Shown: one piece after another, positions 25,623 to 38,671 of the stretch
How the letters are laid out: each line of letters opens with the position of its first letter
Numbering within the stretch: the stretch's first letter is position 1
NCBI GenBank assembly: GCA_024742695.1
Contig: JANSXY010000016.1
Coordinates: 1 to 64,000, forward strand
Reading direction: 5' to 3'
Source: Paracoccaceae bacterium
GTDB lineage: Bacteria; Pseudomonadota; Alphaproteobacteria; Rhodobacterales; Rhodobacteraceae
Length of the DNA stretch: 64,000 nt
Made by a program: the position numbers and the translations under genes
The notes under the pieces: generated by a model
Seen by the model: the letters and a program-made list of their open reading frames with translations, nothing else
What the model was told of the DNA's origin: nothing
Databases searched by the model: none

Positions 25623-26306
25623 TCAGAACCGAACCCATGCGAAAACACTGTCGACCAGGAGCAGTTCGCTGGTGCCTCCGCAAAGGTCCGCCGCCTCGGA
25701 CGGGCTGATGGTATCGCCGTTTTCTGGGCTGACCTCGATGGGGACGACGCCCATGATGTCGAGGTCAACGACCAGGATCGACACGGCTATGATATCGTCG
25801 CCCAGCAAACCGCGGCCTCGGGCATCCACCGGCAAGACCCGGGTGCAGACCTCGACCGGTATCGTCGAGAACTGGAACTCCAGCTTGTTGCCGGACAGGT
25901 TCCGGTATCCCCTGCCATCCGGACAAAGGCTGACGGCCATCCGCACGTCGTCGTATCTTGGCGATTGCAGACGGTCGGCCACCCCGTCGCCGTCATCGTC
26001 GCGCAGGTAGGCTGCCGGCACATAGTCGCCCGCCTCCAGGGTCGCGGCGTCGATGCAGTTCGTGAAGTTGCCCGATCGTGCGATGTCGCGCCCTGCGGCC
26101 TGCAGCATCTGCACCATGCGGATCAATTCCATGGTCTTGTCGGAATTGCGCGCCTGCTGGAAGTAGACCAGCCCGCCGACGATGATCCCCAGCGCCACCG
26201 AGATGAACAGCACCGCCTCGGTCAGCGTCACGCCGCGGCGGGCGTTCGCCACCCTGTCGGGGTGCAAGGCGCCGCAACCGCGCGGCCTTACTCGGAAACC
26301 GGACAC
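25623..26306 (-). CDS. Type IVb-like pilin, copy 2
   Basis: A 227-residue paralogue of the neighbouring pilin, upstream of it on the same strand and 60 bases away, so probably co-transcribed. The leader of about 25 residues ends VANARRG and the mature helix VTLTEAVLFISVALGIIVGGLVYFQQA is identical. The start is GTG at 26304-26306, five bases after GAGGGG; a GTG two codons upstream is an alternative. The same four Cys positions are kept, with DDDGDGVAD as its DxDxDGxxD loop and a shared SPRYDDV. Outside the first 95 bp the two genes have diverged widely in both DNA and protein. Confidence 0.75.
   Translation of the reverse strand: MSGFRVRPRGCGALHPDRVANARRGVTLTEAVLFISVALGIIVGGLVYFQQARNSDKTMELIRMVQMLQAAGRDIARSGNFTNCIDAATLEAGDYVPAAYLRDDDGDGVADRLQSPRYDDVRMAVSLCPDGRGYRNLSGNKLEFQFSTIPVEVCTRVLPVDARGRGLLGDDIIAVSILVVDLDIMGVVPIEVSPENGDTISPSEAADLCGGTSELLLVDSVFAWVRF
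26148..26242. repeat. 95-bp repeat, copy in pilin 2
   Basis: Second copy of the 25407-25501 repeat with a single base difference. Synonymous sites are the same too, which contrasts with the diverged remainder of the genes. Confidence 0.95.
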
Positions 26307-26372
26307 ATTCACCCCTCATCAACAACTGGGAGCGAAATCTACAACAAAACAGACGCTTGCGCCACTCTCTTG

Positions 26373-27389
26373 TCAGGCGCCGCCGGGCAGGGCGCGGATT
26401 CGCGCCAGGGTTGCGGCATCGACAATCACGCCATCGACCGCCGCGCGGGCGCGGTTGGCCTGGCGCCGGGCGCCGGGCAGGCGCGCGCCGTCCTGCGCCT
26501 CCACCGCCGCGGCCAGCCGGTCCAGCGCCGCGCCGAAGCCCGGCCCCGCCGTCGCGCCGGGATCGACCGCGATCAGGAACTGGCCGGTGCGCGGCGGCCC
26601 GCCCGACGTGCCGGAAAACGGCGCGGCGTCGATCCCCAGCGTCGCCCCGGCCAGAAGCGCGGCGAAGCTTTCCACGATCAGGCCCGCGCCCACGCCCTTC
26701 GGCCCGCCGGCGGGTACCATCGTGCCCTTCAGCCCTTCCGCCGGATCGGTCGTCGGCCGCCCCGCGGCATCCAGCGCCCAGCCTTCGGGGATCGCCTTGC
26801 CGGCCTTCGCGCGCTTCACCACCTCGGATTTCGCAACGACGCTGGCGCTCTGGTCGATCACCAGCCGGGCGCCGCCCGCGCCGTCGGGCAGGGCCAGCGC
26901 CACGGGGTTGGTGCCCACCACCGGCGTCAGCCCGCCCACCGGCGCGATCGAGGCCGGCGCGTTGGTGAAGCACAACGCCGCCAGCCCGGCCTCGGCCAGC
27001 GCCTCGGCATGGTGGCCGAGCACCCCGCAATTGTAGGAATTGCGCACCGCGAGGCAGGCGATGCCGTTCTCCCGCGCCACCTCGATCAGCAGGGGCCGGC
27101 CCGCGGCGATCGCGGCATGGGCGAAGCCCGTCGCGGCATCGACCCGCACCACCCCCGGCCGCGGCCGGTCCAGCACCGGCACCGCCTGCCCGGCGACCTT
27201 GCCGCAGCCCAGATGCTCGGCATAGACCGGCAGGTACATCAGCCCGTGGCTGGGGATGCCGTCGGCCTCGGCCCGCGCGATCGCGGCGGCCAGTGGCGCG
27301 GCCTGCGCCGGGCTTGCCCCGGCGGCCTCCAGCACGGCGCGCGACAGCGCCGCGATCGTGTCGAGCGTGAGCGTCTCGGTCTCGGCCAT
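26373..27389 (-). CDS. Ldh2/malate-L-lactate dehydrogenase family NAD(P)-dependent oxidoreductase
   Basis: A 338-residue enzyme of the Ldh2 (type 2 malate/L-lactate, ureidoglycolate, sulpholactate) family. Signs are SHGLMYLPVYAEHL near residue 50, FAHAAIAAGRPLLIE, AVRNSYNCGVLGHHAEALAEAGL and GGLTPVVGTNPVALALP, the NAD-binding region, and later GKAIPEGWALDAAGRPTTDP. The family reduces 2-oxo acids or oxidises 2-hydroxy acids; the substrate is not predictable. The start at 27387-27389 (MAETETLTLD) is chosen because the longer open frame runs through the next gene. It lies 14 bases after the DUF3726-like gene and is last of a four-gene cluster. Confidence 0.85.
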   Translation of the reverse strand: MAETETLTLDTIAALSRAVLEAAGASPAQAAPLAAAIARAEADGIPSHGLMYLPVYAEHLGCGKVAGQAVPVLDRPRPGVVRVDAATGFAHAAIAAGRPLLIEVARENGIACLAVRNSYNCGVLGHHAEALAEAGLAALCFTNAPASIAPVGGLTPVVGTNPVALALPDGAGGARLVIDQSASVVAKSEVVKRAKAGKAIPEGWALDAAGRPTTDPAEGLKGTMVPAGGPKGVGAGLIVESFAALLAGATLGIDAAPFSGTSGGPPRTGQFLIAVDPGATAGPGFGAALDRLAAAVEAQDGARLPGARRQANRARAAVDGVIVDAATLARIRALPGGA

Positions 27390-27403
27390 CCTGTCTCTCC
27401 CTG

Positions 27404-28033
27404 TCAGTCGTTGTCGTCGCCGCCGGCGCCGGCGTCGGCGCGCGACGTGTCGGAGGGCGGAACGGTTGTGTCGAGCGCCAGCGCCTCCAGCGCGGCGCGG
27501 GCCTCGGGCGCGACGGCGCGGCGCGGCGGCGCGCCCACGGCGTCGGGCCCGCGGGCGGACCGGGTGACCGCCACGGCGGCAACCGGTGTCATGACGTACC
27601 CCGCGGCGGTCAGCGTGCCGTGCCCGGCAAGGCCCTGCCCGCCGCCCCAGTCCACCGCCAAAGGCCGGCCGATTCGCGCCGCGGCCAGCGCGACAAAGGG
27701 CAACAGAAGCGCCGGCGCCCGCACCGGGTCGATCCGCAAGCCCGCGTCCGACAAGCCCGCGGGAAGCCCGGCGAAATCGGCCAGCGCCGCGCCGGTACGG
27801 ACCGGGCAAAGCGGCCCGTCGCCGCGCCACCCGCCGGGCCCGACCGTCGGCGCCCGCCCCGGCCCGCCGGCCAGCGCCAGGGCCAGCAGTTCCGGCCCCG
27901 GCAGGCCCGAGGCCGCGAGCATCCGCGCCGCCCAGCCGGCCTCCTCCGCCAGCCCCCAGTCGAGCCCGGCGCCGCGCGCGGCCTTCTGCCCCAGCGCCTC
28001 GATCTCGCCCAGCGACAGGGCCGCGCCGCTCAT
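27404..28033 (-). CDS. DUF3726-like protein of unknown function
   Basis: A 209-residue soluble protein beginning MSGAALSLGEIEALGQKAARGAGLDWGLAEEAGWAARMLAASGLPG-like sequence, Ala/Gly-rich with no clear catalytic motif; I believe it is the DUF3726 family, from memory. The ATG overlaps the stop of the 554-residue gene upstream (ATGA, 28030-28033), so the two are translationally coupled. An acidic, disordered tail (DAGAGGDDND) ends it. By association it takes part in whatever pathway the dipeptidase-like and dehydrogenase genes serve. Confidence 0.65.
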   Translation of the reverse strand: MSGAALSLGEIEALGQKAARGAGLDWGLAEEAGWAARMLAASGLPGPELLALALAGGPGRAPTVGPGGWRGDGPLCPVRTGAALADFAGLPAGLSDAGLRIDPVRAPALLLPFVALAAARIGRPLAVDWGGGQGLAGHGTLTAAGYVMTPVAAVAVTRSARGPDAVGAPPRRAVAPEARAALEALALDTTVPPSDTSRADAGAGGDDND

Positions 28034-29694
28034 CCGCGGAACTCGCGCGGGTCGGGCGCGCCCTGGAACAGGCTGATCCGCACCCAGAGGTCGGATCGCG
28101 GATCGAACCGCGTCGCGCCGAAGAACGCCAGCTTGCAGCGCAGGATGTCGATCGGCAGCATCGATGCCGACAGCAGGTTGTCGCGGATTTCCGCATAGGG
28201 CCGGCCGGCCGACATCTGCACCCGGCGCAGCATCTGCCGATGCTCGGGATGGGCCAGCAGGAAGGCCGCAACCGGCTCCGCCCCCGGCCAGTCGGCCAGC
28301 GCGGCGTGGCAATCGGCCGCCGCCCGCGCGATCCCCAGCGGCAGTTCCCGCTCGGCCCCCGCCTCCTCCGCCCGGCGGCCCAGCCGCGGTTCGAGCTTCT
28401 CCTCCGAGACGTACCAGAACCGCGCCAGTTCGGCGGGATCGTCCCAGTCGATGTCCAGCGCCCAGCCGTACCGATCCGCCAGCGCGGTGCGGGCCGCGTC
28501 GCAGCGCATCCGCCCGTCGAGCGGGAACGCCGCCGCCTCGTCGGCGGCCATGCAGCAGCCGAGCCCGTCGACGAGGTCGCCATGCGGCTCCAGCATCAGG
28601 GCCAGCAGCGCCTCCTGCCCTTCCAGCGACAGGTCCGCCTCTGCGCGCCGCCACAGCGCGTCCCAGGGATGCGCCGCGCCCCGATCCAGCCCATCCGCGG
28701 CCCAGCCGCCGATCGTTTCCAGGTCGGCCCGCAGCGCGGCAAGCTTGCCCGCCTGCACCGGGTGGGCGCTGTCCCAGTCCGCGGCATTGGCCTTGGCCGC
28801 CAGCAACGCCCGGAAGAACCCCTCTGCCGCCCCTTCGGCAACCCCGGTCTGCGCGCGCACCCGCGCCAGCGCCTCTTCGCGCGCCGCCATCCAGTTGTTC
28901 AGAAGCACCGGATGCCGGATCAGGAACGGCGCCATGCCCAGCCCGGTGGAATTGCCCACCCCCAGCCCGCGCGCCAGCGCCGGGTCGAGCCGCGCGGCCC
29001 GGTCACCGCCCCGCGCGCGGGCGAGGTGTTCGACGATGTCGACGGTGAAGGCGCGCGCCAGCCAGACCGACAGCATCTCGGCCTGGAACGGCGCGGCGAG
29101 TTCCGGTCGCCCGGCCACGGCGGCGCGATCCGCCGCCCCGAACTTGCCCGATCCGTAGACCGCCGTCGTGCGCATCAGGTAGCCGACCTCGGCCAGCGCC
29201 GCCGGATCGGGCTGCCGGCCCGCGGCCAGCCGCGCGACCACGTGATCGAAGAGCCGTACCGAGCGGTTGGCCCGCAACAGGCACAATTCCCCCGGCCCGA
29301 TCCGCCCGGCCTCCTGCAACGGGACATTCGCGGCGAGCCGGTCGAGATCGGCGGGCGTGGGTTCGCCATCGACCAGCGCGAAGGTCGCGTCCCAGGCGGT
29401 GGCGATCACCCGGTCGGACCGCATGTGGTCGGGCAGATCATGCGCGAAGGCCGCCAGCGTGTAGCTGCGCTCCGGGCCCCGGACGCGGTAGGTGGCGCGG
29501 CCCACGCCCCGCCCGTCGATGTCCCAGACCGGGCGGTCGATGCGCCACCCCTCCGTCTCCGCCCGTCGCAGAAGCTGGCGCAGGAACGACAACCGGGTGG
29601 GATGCGCGCTGCCCATCCGCGCCAGCCGCATCACCTCGCCCGCCGGGCGGCGGAAGGTGGCGAAAGCGTCGGACCCGACGTCGGCCCGGCTCAT
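28030..29694 (-). CDS. 554-residue protein of unknown function
   Basis: A soluble 554-residue protein I do not recognise. No signal or membrane helix. Recurrent features are FRRPAGEVMRLARMGSAHPTRLSFLRQLLRRA at the N terminus, VWDIDGRGVGRATYR, GNSTGLGMAPFLIRHPVLLNNW in the middle, and RPYAEIRDNLLSASMLPIDILRCKLAFFGATRFDPRSDLWVRI at the end, all of which look conserved rather than random. Both ends overlap neighbours by ATGA (with the M19-like gene at 29691-29694 and the DUF3726-like gene at 28030-28033), so the three proteins are coupled and probably made in equal amounts. It may be a scaffold or an enzyme of an unknown fold. Confidence 0.7.
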   Translation of the reverse strand: MSRADVGSDAFATFRRPAGEVMRLARMGSAHPTRLSFLRQLLRRAETEGWRIDRPVWDIDGRGVGRATYRVRGPERSYTLAAFAHDLPDHMRSDRVIATAWDATFALVDGEPTPADLDRLAANVPLQEAGRIGPGELCLLRANRSVRLFDHVVARLAAGRQPDPAALAEVGYLMRTTAVYGSGKFGAADRAAVAGRPELAAPFQAEMLSVWLARAFTVDIVEHLARARGGDRAARLDPALARGLGVGNSTGLGMAPFLIRHPVLLNNWMAAREEALARVRAQTGVAEGAAEGFFRALLAAKANAADWDSAHPVQAGKLAALRADLETIGGWAADGLDRGAAHPWDALWRRAEADLSLEGQEALLALMLEPHGDLVDGLGCCMAADEAAAFPLDGRMRCDAARTALADRYGWALDIDWDDPAELARFWYVSEEKLEPRLGRRAEEAGAERELPLGIARAAADCHAALADWPGAEPVAAFLLAHPEHRQMLRRVQMSAGRPYAEIRDNLLSASMLPIDILRCKLAFFGATRFDPRSDLWVRISLFQGAPDPREFRG

Positions 29695-30674
29695 CGGCCC
29701 GGCCCGAAGCTGTCGGCGAAGAACCGTCGCCAGTTGCCACCCAGTATCATGCCAACCTCTTCGCCATCGAAACCTGCCGCCGTGAGACCTGCCGCGAGCT
29801 TGTCGAAATCGCGGTTGTCGCGGAACCATTCGGGTTGATCGGGGAAGGCCGCGGGCGCACCGCGTTTCGTCCAGCGGCCGTTGCGCATCCATTCCACCAC
29901 GCTGTCGGGCTGGTCCTGGCACAGGTCGGACCCGATGCCGAGCCGCGCGACGCCGATCCGCTCGGCGGTGCGCGCCACCATGGTGCAGAACGCCTCCAGC
30001 GTGCAGGCGCCGCCGCCCTTCAGGTGCAAGGGATACAGCGAGAATCCCAGCATCCCGCCGCTGTCGCGCAGCGCGTCCAGCACCCGGTCGGAGACGTTGC
30101 GCGACACGTCGTGCCAGGACGCCGGGTTGGCGTGGCTTACCGTCACCGGCCGGGTCGAGGCCGCGATCGCCTCCAGCGTCGTGCGTTCGCCGGCATGGCT
30201 CATGTCGATCGCCACGCCAAGGCGGTTCATCTCCGCCACCGCCTCGCGGCCCATCCGCGTCAGCCCGGCATCCTCGGCCTCGGCATGGCCAGTGCCCAGC
30301 AGCGACTGGTTGTTGTAGGTCAGTTGCAGGAACCGAAGGCCCAGGCGGTGCAACACCTCGATCAGGCCGATGTCGCCATCGAGGCACGAGGGGTTCTGCG
30401 CGCCAAAGAAGATGGCGGTGCGGCCCTGCGCCCGCGCATGGTCGACATCGGCCGCCGCAACCCCGTGAAAGACGAGATCGGCATGGGACGCGAACAGCCG
30501 GTTCCAGGCGACGATGGTCTCGACCGTCTCGCGAAAGCTTTCGTGATAGCAGATCGTCGCGTGCACGGCATCGACGCGCCCCGCGCGCATCTGCCGGAAC
30601 ACCTTTTCCGACCAGCGCGCATATTGCAGCCCGTCGATCCGTGGCTGTGCCGCCGTGCCATCCGCTCGCGTCAT
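29691..30674 (-). CDS. M19 (renal dipeptidase) family protein with altered metal site
   Basis: A 327-residue protein of the membrane/renal dipeptidase family by fold: AIDMSHAGERTTLEAI, PVTVSHANPASWHDVSRN, GIGSDLCQD and the closing GEEVGMILGGNWRRFF match that family. The usual N-terminal DGHND metal ligands are replaced by DGLQYA, and the bridging Glu region reads FFGAQN. Only the second-site His, His and Asp remain, so a one-metal or altered chemistry is likely. GGAGG five bases before the ATG at 30672-30674 sets the start. First gene of the coupled cluster reaching 26373. Confidence 0.75.
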   Translation of the reverse strand: MTRADGTAAQPRIDGLQYARWSEKVFRQMRAGRVDAVHATICYHESFRETVETIVAWNRLFASHADLVFHGVAAADVDHARAQGRTAIFFGAQNPSCLDGDIGLIEVLHRLGLRFLQLTYNNQSLLGTGHAEAEDAGLTRMGREAVAEMNRLGVAIDMSHAGERTTLEAIAASTRPVTVSHANPASWHDVSRNVSDRVLDALRDSGGMLGFSLYPLHLKGGGACTLEAFCTMVARTAERIGVARLGIGSDLCQDQPDSVVEWMRNGRWTKRGAPAAFPDQPEWFRDNRDFDKLAAGLTAAGFDGEEVGMILGGNWRRFFADSFGPGR

Positions 30675-30740
30675 CCGCGCCTCCATCCCCGACAGGCTAG
30701 ACGCAACCCGCGGGACGGCGCAATGGCGGGCGGGTCCGCG

Positions 30741-35525
<4,785 letters not shown>

Positions 35526-35648
35526 TCCCTGACCATACATCCTGACTGCACGTCGGGCGCCGGGTTTCCGCGATGGATGTCCCGTCAATGCCCCGACCTC
35601 GGGCAACCTCGGCAACCGGTTACTCACATCCGTATGGCAGGGTCGCGT

Positions 35649-35681
35649 TAATGCGCTGTGCATGCCACCGAAAGCGCATTA
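35649..35681. promoter_or_regulatory. Inverted repeat upstream of the kinase gene
   Basis: Nine-base perfect arms TAATGCGCT and AGCGCATTA separated by 15 bases, about 125-155 bases upstream of the kinase start. The spacing suits a dimeric regulator binding on one face of the DNA or a leader hairpin. There is no matching regulator gene nearby. Confidence 0.4.
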
Positions 35682-35740
35682 GCACGCGCGAAGGAACCGG
35701 GCAAACCGGCATTTTCGGCGGTTTTTCAACCTGTGGCGGA

Positions 35741-35893
35741 TCAGGTGCGGCGGCCGAAGAAATCCCAGGCCGCGAAGGCCAGGGTCACGGCGGCCACGGC
35801 GCCGAGATCGAGGCGCGGCACGTGCCAGACGAGGATCGCAAGGAAGGCCGCCAGCGTCAGGAAGCCGACGAGGGCCGGTATCCGATCATTCAT
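35741..35893 (-). CDS. 50-residue two-helix membrane protein
   Basis: A short protein, MNDRIPALVGFLTLAAFLAI then VWHVPRLDLGAVAAVTLAFAAWDFFGRRT, with two hydrophobic segments. Its ATG overlaps the amidase stop (ATGA, 35890-35893), so it is translated together with the amidase and TRAP operon, of which it is the last gene. Unknown function; perhaps an accessory of the transporter. Too short to assign a family. Confidence 0.65.
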   Translation of the reverse strand: MNDRIPALVGFLTLAAFLAILVWHVPRLDLGAVAAVTLAFAAWDFFGRRT

Positions 35894-37263
35894 TCCGCAT
35901 CCTCCGATTGCAGGGCCTCTAGCTCGCGCGCCAGCCACGCGGCGGTGCGCAGCAGCCGGCCGTCCTCGCCGCGCCGACCGACCAGTTGCAGGCCCATCGG
36001 CAGGCCCGCGCCGGTCTGGAACGCCGGCAGCGTCACCGCGGGTGTGCCGCACAGGGTGAAAAGCCCGTTGAAGATCGACGATCCGGTGGAGCCATAGCCC
36101 TCCGGCGCCGGGCCGGGCGCCGCCGCGGTCAGGATCGCGTCGCAGCGCTCGAACACCTCCTCGAGCCCGGCATAAAGCACGTCGGGCCAGTCCAGGGCGG
36201 CGATGTAGTCGCGCGCCGGCACCGCCTTGCCGGCCTCGATCGCCGCACGGGTTTCCGGGGCCAACTGGTCCCAGCCGCGCTTTTCGTAGCCGTAGTAGAA
36301 CTTCGCCATCTCGGCGAAGTTGATCCGCTCGCGCACCGCGGCCGCCTCGTCGAAAGCCGTGGGCAAGGCCGCCTCGAAGCAGCGTTCGCCCAGCGCGGCG
36401 GCGAGTTCGTCCATCGCGGCGCGCATGTCCGGGTCGGCGGTCTCGTGGCCCGGCAGGCGCACGAAGGCCAGCGTCGGCAGTACCGGCGGCGGGGCCTGCG
36501 CGAGGTCGAGCATCCGGGGCGACGGTGCCGGCGCGGTGGCGGGATCGCCGGGATCGTGGCCGCACAGAACCTCGGCCAGCATCGCCGCATCCGCGACCGA
36601 TGCCGCGAACACCCCCACGGTGTCCAGCGTGGGCGACTGGACCAGAACGCCGGTTCGCGGGATCGCCCCGAAGCTGGGCTTGAAGCCGACCGTCCCGCAA
36701 TAGGCCGCCGGGCGGATCACCGAACCGCCGGTCTGGGTGCCCACGGCCAGCGGCACCATGCCCGCCGCAACCGCCGCCGCCGACCCGGAAGACGAACCGC
36801 CTGGGGTCCGGCCGGGCGCGCGCGGATTGCGGGTCTTCGACGGCGCGAGATAGGCCAGTTCCGTCGACACGGTCTTGCCCAGGATGATCGCGCCGGCCCC
36901 GCGCAGCTTCGCCACCAGCGCGGCATCCTTGAGCGGCACCCGTCCGCGGTCCAGCACCGTGCCGTTTTCCGTCGGCATCCGCGCCGTGTCGATCACGTCC
37001 TTCAGCGCCACCGGCAGGCCGTGCAGCGGCCCCAGCGGCGCCCCGGACCGGCGCCGTTCGTCAAGCCGGTCGGCCTGCGCCAGCACGTCTTCGCCGTCGA
37101 GATAGGCGAAGGCCTGCACCTCCGGCTCCAGCCGGGCGATCCGGTCGAGACAGGCGCCGGCCAACTCGCGCGCCGTCAGCGCGCCGGAGGCCAGCCGGTC
37201 GCGCAGTTCGACCGCACCGAGCGCCAGCAGCGCGTCGGCCTTGTGTGCCGCCTTACCCGCCAT
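35890..37263 (-). CDS. Amidase signature family hydrolase
   Basis: A 457-residue amidase with the Ser-cisSer-Lys triad: Lys88 in VALKDVIDTA, the cis-Ser in TPGGSSSGSAAAVAAG (about residue 158) and nucleophile Ser181 in GTQTGGSVIRPAAYCG. The family hydrolyses amides including urea-like, aryl and glutamyl amides. No signal peptide, so it acts in the cytoplasm on something imported. It overlaps the DctM-type permease gene by 11 bases and is in the same operon as the TRAP transporter, which suggests that transporter brings in the amide. GatA is unlikely, as no gatB/gatC is adjacent. Confidence 0.88.
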   Translation of the reverse strand: MAGKAAHKADALLALGAVELRDRLASGALTARELAGACLDRIARLEPEVQAFAYLDGEDVLAQADRLDERRRSGAPLGPLHGLPVALKDVIDTARMPTENGTVLDRGRVPLKDAALVAKLRGAGAIILGKTVSTELAYLAPSKTRNPRAPGRTPGGSSSGSAAAVAAGMVPLAVGTQTGGSVIRPAAYCGTVGFKPSFGAIPRTGVLVQSPTLDTVGVFAASVADAAMLAEVLCGHDPGDPATAPAPSPRMLDLAQAPPPVLPTLAFVRLPGHETADPDMRAAMDELAAALGERCFEAALPTAFDEAAAVRERINFAEMAKFYYGYEKRGWDQLAPETRAAIEAGKAVPARDYIAALDWPDVLYAGLEEVFERCDAILTAAAPGPAPEGYGSTGSSIFNGLFTLCGTPAVTLPAFQTGAGLPMGLQLVGRRGEDGRLLRTAAWLARELEALQSEDAE

Positions 37264-38671
37264 AAAGCGCGTTCGGCAGGTTGAAGACGATGCCGGGGTA
37301 GATGTAGACGACCGCCATCGCGATGAAGACCATGAACAGGAACGGCATGACGCCCGAGAAGATCTGCGTCAGCTTCACCTCGGGCGGGGCGATGCCCTTG
37401 AGGTAATAGGCCGACATCGCCATCGGCGGGGTCAGGAACGAGGTCTGCAGGTTCAGCGCCACGAGGATGCCGAAGAACAGCGGATCGACCCCGAAATGCG
37501 GCAGCAGCGGCAGGAAGATGGGCACGAAGATGATGATGATCTCCGACCACTCCAGCGGCCAGCCGAGAAGGAAGATGATCAACTGCGCCATCAGCAGGAA
37601 CTGCAGCGGCGTGATGTCCAGCCCGGTCACGAATTCCGAGATCAGGTGTTCGCCGCCGAGATAGGAGAACACCGCCGAGAAGGTGTAGGAGCCGACGAAC
37701 AGCCAGCACACCATCGCGGTGGTGCGCACCGTCAAGTAGACGCTTTCGCGCAGCCGCTGGAAGGTCATCGCCCGGTAGGCGATCGCCAGCAGCATGCCGC
37801 CCAGCGCCCCGATCGATGCCGCCTCGGTCGGGGTGGCAAGCCCGAACAGGATCGAGCCCAGAACCGACAGGATCAGCACCGCCAGAGGGAAGAACGAGGT
37901 CATCAGCATGACCATCAGCTTTCCGAAGCCGACGTCGGGCACCTCGTCCTTCGTCGGTTTCGGCGCGACCGAGGGCTGCAGCAGCGTCCGCCCGACGACA
38001 TAGACCATGTAAAGGCCGACCAGCAGGAAACCCGGCAGCAGCGCCCCGGCATAAAGCCGCACGATCGACACGTTCGAAGCCGCGGCATAGACGATCAGCA
38101 TGATCGACGGCGGGATCAGGATGCCCAGCGTGCCGCCGGCGCAGATGATGCCGGAGGCGAAGGAGGGATTGTAGCGCGCCTTCAGCATCGCCGGCAGCGC
38201 CAGAAGGCCCATCAGCGTGACCACCGCGCCGACGATGCCGGTTGCCGTGGCGAACAGCGCGCAGGTGATCAGCGCCGCCACGCCCATCGAGCCGGGAATG
38301 TTCTTCGACGCGATGTTGAGCGTGGTGAACAGCTTGTCGACGATGTTCGCGCGTTCGACCACGTAGCCCATGAACAGGAACAACGGCACCGCCGTGAGCA
38401 CCTCGTTCGACATCACCGTGTAGGTCTGGTTCACGAAAAGGTCGAATATCCTGTTGTTCAGGAAGCCTTCGAACCATGTCGACCATTGCTCCCAGCCCGA
38501 CGCCGTCTCGTCGAGGCGGAGGTGGTCGCGCCACATCCGGCGTTCGTCGAAATAGGCGTAGTAGCCGAAGCCGATGCCCATCGCCATCAGCGTGAAGGCG
38601 ATCGGGAAGCCCAGGAAGACGAAGACGATGAACAGCCCCAGCATCATCAGGGCGACTTGCGGGTCGGTCAT
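37253..38671 (-). CDS. TRAP transporter large permease (DctM type, long form)
   Basis: A 472-residue membrane protein, longer than common DctM because of an insert of about 50 residues after the first helix (DERRMWRDHLRLDETASGWEQW region), as seen in the mannitol/chloroaromatic subgroup of TRAP large permeases. Core signs are ATATGIVGAVVTLMGLLALPAML, GGTLGILIPPSIMLIVYA and SFLTPPMAMSAYYLKG. The start at 38669-38671 overlaps the small-permease stop by ATGA. The gene overlaps the amidase downstream. Confidence 0.9.
   Translation of the reverse strand: MTDPQVALMMLGLFIVFVFLGFPIAFTLMAMGIGFGYYAYFDERRMWRDHLRLDETASGWEQWSTWFEGFLNNRIFDLFVNQTYTVMSNEVLTAVPLFLFMGYVVERANIVDKLFTTLNIASKNIPGSMGVAALITCALFATATGIVGAVVTLMGLLALPAMLKARYNPSFASGIICAGGTLGILIPPSIMLIVYAAASNVSIVRLYAGALLPGFLLVGLYMVYVVGRTLLQPSVAPKPTKDEVPDVGFGKLMVMLMTSFFPLAVLILSVLGSILFGLATPTEAASIGALGGMLLAIAYRAMTFQRLRESVYLTVRTTAMVCWLFVGSYTFSAVFSYLGGEHLISEFVTGLDITPLQFLLMAQLIIFLLGWPLEWSEIIIIFVPIFLPLLPHFGVDPLFFGILVALNLQTSFLTPPMAMSAYYLKGIAPPEVKLTQIFSGVMPFLFMVFIAMAVVYIYPGIVFNLPNALYGG

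Noticed and set aside
28030-30387. Apparent single gene of 785 codons covering the M19-like and 554-residue regions
   Set aside because: The upstream part is an off-frame reading of the M19-like gene. The ATGA overlap at 29691-29694 and change of composition at that point mark two genes.
35741-36700. Longer reading of the 50-residue membrane protein into the amidase gene
   Set aside because: Upstream of the ATG at 35893 the frame is Arg-rich shadow of the amidase; only the last 50 codons make a sensible membrane protein.
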